Positions 38,942-41,514 of a stretch of 41,514 nucleotides of DNA are shown piece by piece. Each line of letters starts with the position of its first letter. The first letter of the stretch is position 1. The notes under the pieces are model-generated. The model was given only the letters and a program-made list of their open reading frames with translations. It did not search any database and was not told the DNA's origin. The stretch covers positions 1-41,514 of the forward strand of contig NZ_QTKT01000017.1 of assembly GCF_018424605.1 (NCBI RefSeq), given 5' to 3'. The stretch is from Marinobacter lipolyticus (GTDB lineage Bacteria; Pseudomonadota; Gammaproteobacteria; Pseudomonadales; Oleiphilaceae). The position numbers and the translations under genes are program-made.

Positions 38942-41020
38942 ATGGCGTTTGATGCCGATGAAGAGATCCTGCAGGACTTTCTGGTCGAAGCAGGCGAGAT
39001 ACTCGAAAAGCTGTCCGAGCAGTTGGTCGATCTGGAACGACACCCGGACGAAAGCGATCTCCTCAACGCCATTTTCCGCGGTTTTCATACGGTCAAGGGC
39101 GGTGCCGGGTTCCTGCAGCTTGATGCCCTGGTGAATTGCTGCCACTCGGCGGAAAACGTGTTCGATATTCTCCGGAACCACAAGCGCAAGGTGGATGCGG
39201 AACTGATGGACGTGGTGCTCGAGGCCCTCGACCACGTTAACGCCATGTTCGAGCAGGTCCGCAATCACGAAGACCCGACGCCGGCCCCGGACGAACTGAT
39301 TGCGGCGCTGGATGCCCTGGCCCGGCCGGACAGCGGGGCAGGGGTGGCGTCTGAGCCGTCCCCGTCCACCGCACCGGAATCGTCTGCAAACGCCGACCAC
39401 GGCGACATTACCGACGACGAGTTCGAGCAACTGCTGGATGCGCTGGGGGATGACCAGGCGGGTAAGCAATCCCAGGACGATCAGGCGTCCGCTGACCAGC
39501 CCCGGGCCGGCGACAGTTCCGGTGATGATGAGATTAGCGACGATGAATTTGAAGCGCTGCTGGATCAGCTTCACGGTAAGGGGCAGTTTGCCGGCGCCCC
39601 GGCGGACGAGGAAGCGGCAGGCGCCGAGCCCGCCTCTGCAGCGGAAGGCAATGACCTGATCTCCGATGACGAATTCGAGAACCTGCTGGATCAGTTGCAT
39701 GGCAAGGGTGGTAGCCCCACCGCAGAGGTCAATAAGCCAGCTGAAGCGGCGGCGCAGCCGAAAGCCGATGCTGGCAAGCCCGCGCCCGCAGCGGAACCGG
39801 CCAAAGCCGAAGTGAAAGCGCCGGCGGCCAGTGGCGCTGCCAAAGACAGCGCGCCCGCCGCCGAGACCACCGTGCGGGTGGATACCAAACGCCTGGACGA
39901 CATCATGAACATGGTGGGCGAGCTGGTACTGGTACGCAACCGCATGCAGCGCCTCGGCGCGGCCAGTGAAGACGAGCACATGCACAAAGCGGTCTCCAAC
40001 CTGGACGTGGTGACCACCGATCTGCAGGCCGCGGTGATGAAAACGCGGATGCAACCGATCAAGAAAGTCTTTGGCCGGTTCCCGCGGGTGGTCCGTGACC
40101 TGGCCCGCAACCTGAAAAAAGAAGTGAACCTGGTGATGCACGGGGAAGAAACCGACCTCGACAAGAATCTGGTGGAGGCGTTGTCCGATCCACTGGTTCA
40201 CCTGGTGCGGAACTCGGTGGACCACGGCATTGAAGCCCCGGATGTCCGTGAGAAGGCCGGCAAGCCCCGCGGCGGCACGGTGACCCTGAATGCCGAGCAG
40301 GAGGGGGATCACATCCTGCTGTCCATCGAAGACGACGGCGCCGGCATGGATCCGGAGGTGCTGCGGCGCAAAGCCGTGGAGAAAGGCATCTACGATCAGG
40401 ACGCCGCCGACCGGCTCACCGAAAGCGAGTGTTATAACCTGATTTTCGCGGCGGGCTTCTCCACCAAAGACCAGATTTCCGACGTGTCCGGCCGCGGGGT
40501 TGGCATGGACGTGGTCAAGACCAAGATTGGCCAGCTCAATGGCCAGCTCAGTGTTGAATCGGAGTTGGGCAAAGGCTCGCGCATTGTCATCAAGGTCCCG
40601 CTGACGCTGGCCATCATGCCGACGCTGATGATCATGCTGGGCGATCAGTCGTTTGCGCTGCCGCTGGTCAATGTGGTGGAGATCTTCCACCTCGACCTGA
40701 GCAAAACCAACATTGTCGACGGCCGCGAATGCATCGTGGTTCGCGACAAGGTGTTTCCCCTGTTCCACATCAAGCGGTGGCTGGTCAAAGACGCCCAGTC
40801 CGAAGCCGAGTCCGAGAACGCGCATGTGGTCATTGTGGCCATGGGAACCCGCCAGGTCGGCTTCGTGGTGGATCAACTAGTCGGCCAGGAAGAGGTGGTT
40901 ATCAAGCCACTGGGGCGCGCATTGCAAGGTACGCCGGGCATGGCCGGGGCGACGATAACCGGGGACGGGCGCATTGCCCTGATTATTGATGTGCCCAGCC
41001 TGCTTCAGCACTACGGGTGA
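38942..41020 (+). CDS. cheA: CheA, chemotaxis histidine kinase with a repeat-containing linker in place of P2
   Basis: The 692-residue kinase starts with the P1/Hpt domain (phospho-His49 in GFHTVKGGAGFLQLD). Residues 130-310 are an acidic, Ala/Pro-rich linker without a recognisable P2 domain. It holds three copies of (I)(S/T)DDEFExLLDxL at 156, 198 and 240, spaced exactly 42 residues. P3 dimerisation (RLDDIMNMVGELVLVRNRM), P4 ATPase (HLVRNSVDHGIEAPDVREKA, SIEDDGAGMDPEVLR, GRGVGMDVVKTKI) and the P5 CheW-like domain follow. It phosphorylates CheY and CheB on receptor input. It lies in the cheY-cheZ-cheA-cheB operon; cheB starts 34 bases downstream. Confidence 0.97.
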   Translation: MAFDADEEILQDFLVEAGEILEKLSEQLVDLERHPDESDLLNAIFRGFHTVKGGAGFLQLDALVNCCHSAENVFDILRNHKRKVDAELMDVVLEALDHVNAMFEQVRNHEDPTPAPDELIAALDALARPDSGAGVASEPSPSTAPESSANADHGDITDDEFEQLLDALGDDQAGKQSQDDQASADQPRAGDSSGDDEISDDEFEALLDQLHGKGQFAGAPADEEAAGAEPASAAEGNDLISDDEFENLLDQLHGKGGSPTAEVNKPAEAAAQPKADAGKPAPAAEPAKAEVKAPAASGAAKDSAPAAETTVRVDTKRLDDIMNMVGELVLVRNRMQRLGAASEDEHMHKAVSNLDVVTTDLQAAVMKTRMQPIKKVFGRFPRVVRDLARNLKKEVNLVMHGEETDLDKNLVEALSDPLVHLVRNSVDHGIEAPDVREKAGKPRGGTVTLNAEQEGDHILLSIEDDGAGMDPEVLRRKAVEKGIYDQDAADRLTESECYNLIFAAGFSTKDQISDVSGRGVGMDVVKTKIGQLNGQLSVESELGKGSRIVIKVPLTLAIMPTLMIMLGDQSFALPLVNVVEIFHLDLSKTNIVDGRECIVVRDKVFPLFHIKRWLVKDAQSEAESENAHVVIVAMGTRQVGFVVDQLVGQEEVVIKPLGRALQGTPGMAGATITGDGRIALIIDVPSLLQHYG

Positions 41021-41054
41021 AGCGCGCGGAGCGACCAAGGTTTAGGAGAATTGG

Positions 41055-41514
41055 ATGACAGTTTCTGTCCTGGTTGTTGATGACTCCGGATTTTTCCGTA
41101 AGCGTCTGATGGAAATCCTGACGGCATCCGGTCAGATCAAGGTTGTGGGTGTTGCCACCAACGGCCGGGAAGGGGTCGAGTTGGCGGAAAAGCTGCGACC
41201 CGACGTCATCACCATGGATTATGAAATGCCCATTCTGGACGGCATTTCTGCGGTGCGGGAGATCATGAAGCGGCACCCGGTGCCGGTGTTGATGTTCTCG
41301 TCGCTGACTTACGAAGGCGCCCGCGTGACCCTTGATGCGCTTGAGGCCGGCGCCGTTGATTTCCTTCCCAAGAACTTTGAAGAGATCGCGCGGGATTCCA
41401 GTCAGTTACAGAAAATCCTGGTGGAGCGGGTGCTGGACGTGGCGGGCAGCCGCCCCGGCGTGAAGCCGGCACAGGCATCACGACCCGCACCTACCCCCGC
41501 CGCCCCTGCGCGCC
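41055..41514 (+). CDS. cheB: CheB, receptor methylesterase response regulator, 3' truncated by the window
   Basis: Only the first 153 codons are present. They form a receiver domain beginning VSVLVVDDSGFFRKRLMEIL, with phospho-acceptor Asp55 (VITMDYEMPILDGISAV) and a KNF lysine region (VDFLPKNFEEIARDSSQL). The start of the Pro/Ala-rich linker to the methylesterase domain follows, which lies outside the window. CheB-P removes methyl groups from chemoreceptors for adaptation. ATG 41055 has AGGAGA 8 nt upstream. In related polar flagellates parC/parP-like and cheW genes tend to follow, which would fit the unusual CheA linker here. Confidence 0.93.
   Translation, partial: MTVSVLVVDDSGFFRKRLMEILTASGQIKVVGVATNGREGVELAEKLRPDVITMDYEMPILDGISAVREIMKRHPVPVLMFSSLTYEGARVTLDALEAGAVDFLPKNFEEIARDSSQLQKILVERVLDVAGSRPGVKPAQASRPAPTPAAPAR

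Overview
The window is a high-GC gammaproteobacterial chromosome segment. Polar-flagellum gene order, Pseudomonas-type regulators (FleQ, FleSR, FleN) and the lexA-sulA neighbourhood point to a Marinobacter-like marine bacterium. This is an inference from gene content; there is no rRNA or tRNA in the window.

Left part (1-8550): the 3' end of tamB converges on a three-gene minus-strand operon (amidoligase, class I glutamine-amidotransferase-like hydrolase, SIMPL-domain periplasmic protein). Next come a LexA-controlled lexA-sulA operon, two small minus-strand genes that I recall being next to lexA-sulA in Pseudomonas, and a DUF1329 exported protein behind a PsrA-like palindrome.

Main part (8614-41514): one long flagellar/chemotaxis cluster, nearly all on the plus strand. 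It runs FliT-like gene, fleQ, fleS-fleR, fliEFGHIJ, an HsbA/HsbR/HptB-like phosphorelay trio, fliK, fliLMNOPQR-flhB, flhA, flhF, fleN, fliA, cheY, cheZ, cheA, and cheB cut by the window end. FleQ (sigma-54 activator) would turn on fleSR; FleR would activate basal-body operons; FliA drives late genes; FlhF and FleN set pole and number; CheY/Z/A/B control motor switching. I find five good -24/-12 sites, before fleS, fliE, fliK, fliL and flhA. Genes are tightly packed, with repeated ATGNNTGA and TGATG/TAATG overlaps.

The run is broken once, between flhB and flhA, by a minus-strand operon upp-uraA-methyltransferase. The 340 bp between the convergent stops of flhB and the methyltransferase gene hold the most unusual feature. 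Two 112-nt elements of identical geometry (29-nt arm, 54-nt loop, 29-nt arm) face each other, each preceded at the same distance by a GTAG-containing box and a T7 tract. Their loops are conserved, while their arms differ in sequence yet keep pairing. This looks like a very large BIME/REP-like or structured 3'-UTR repeat that I do not recognise as a named family.
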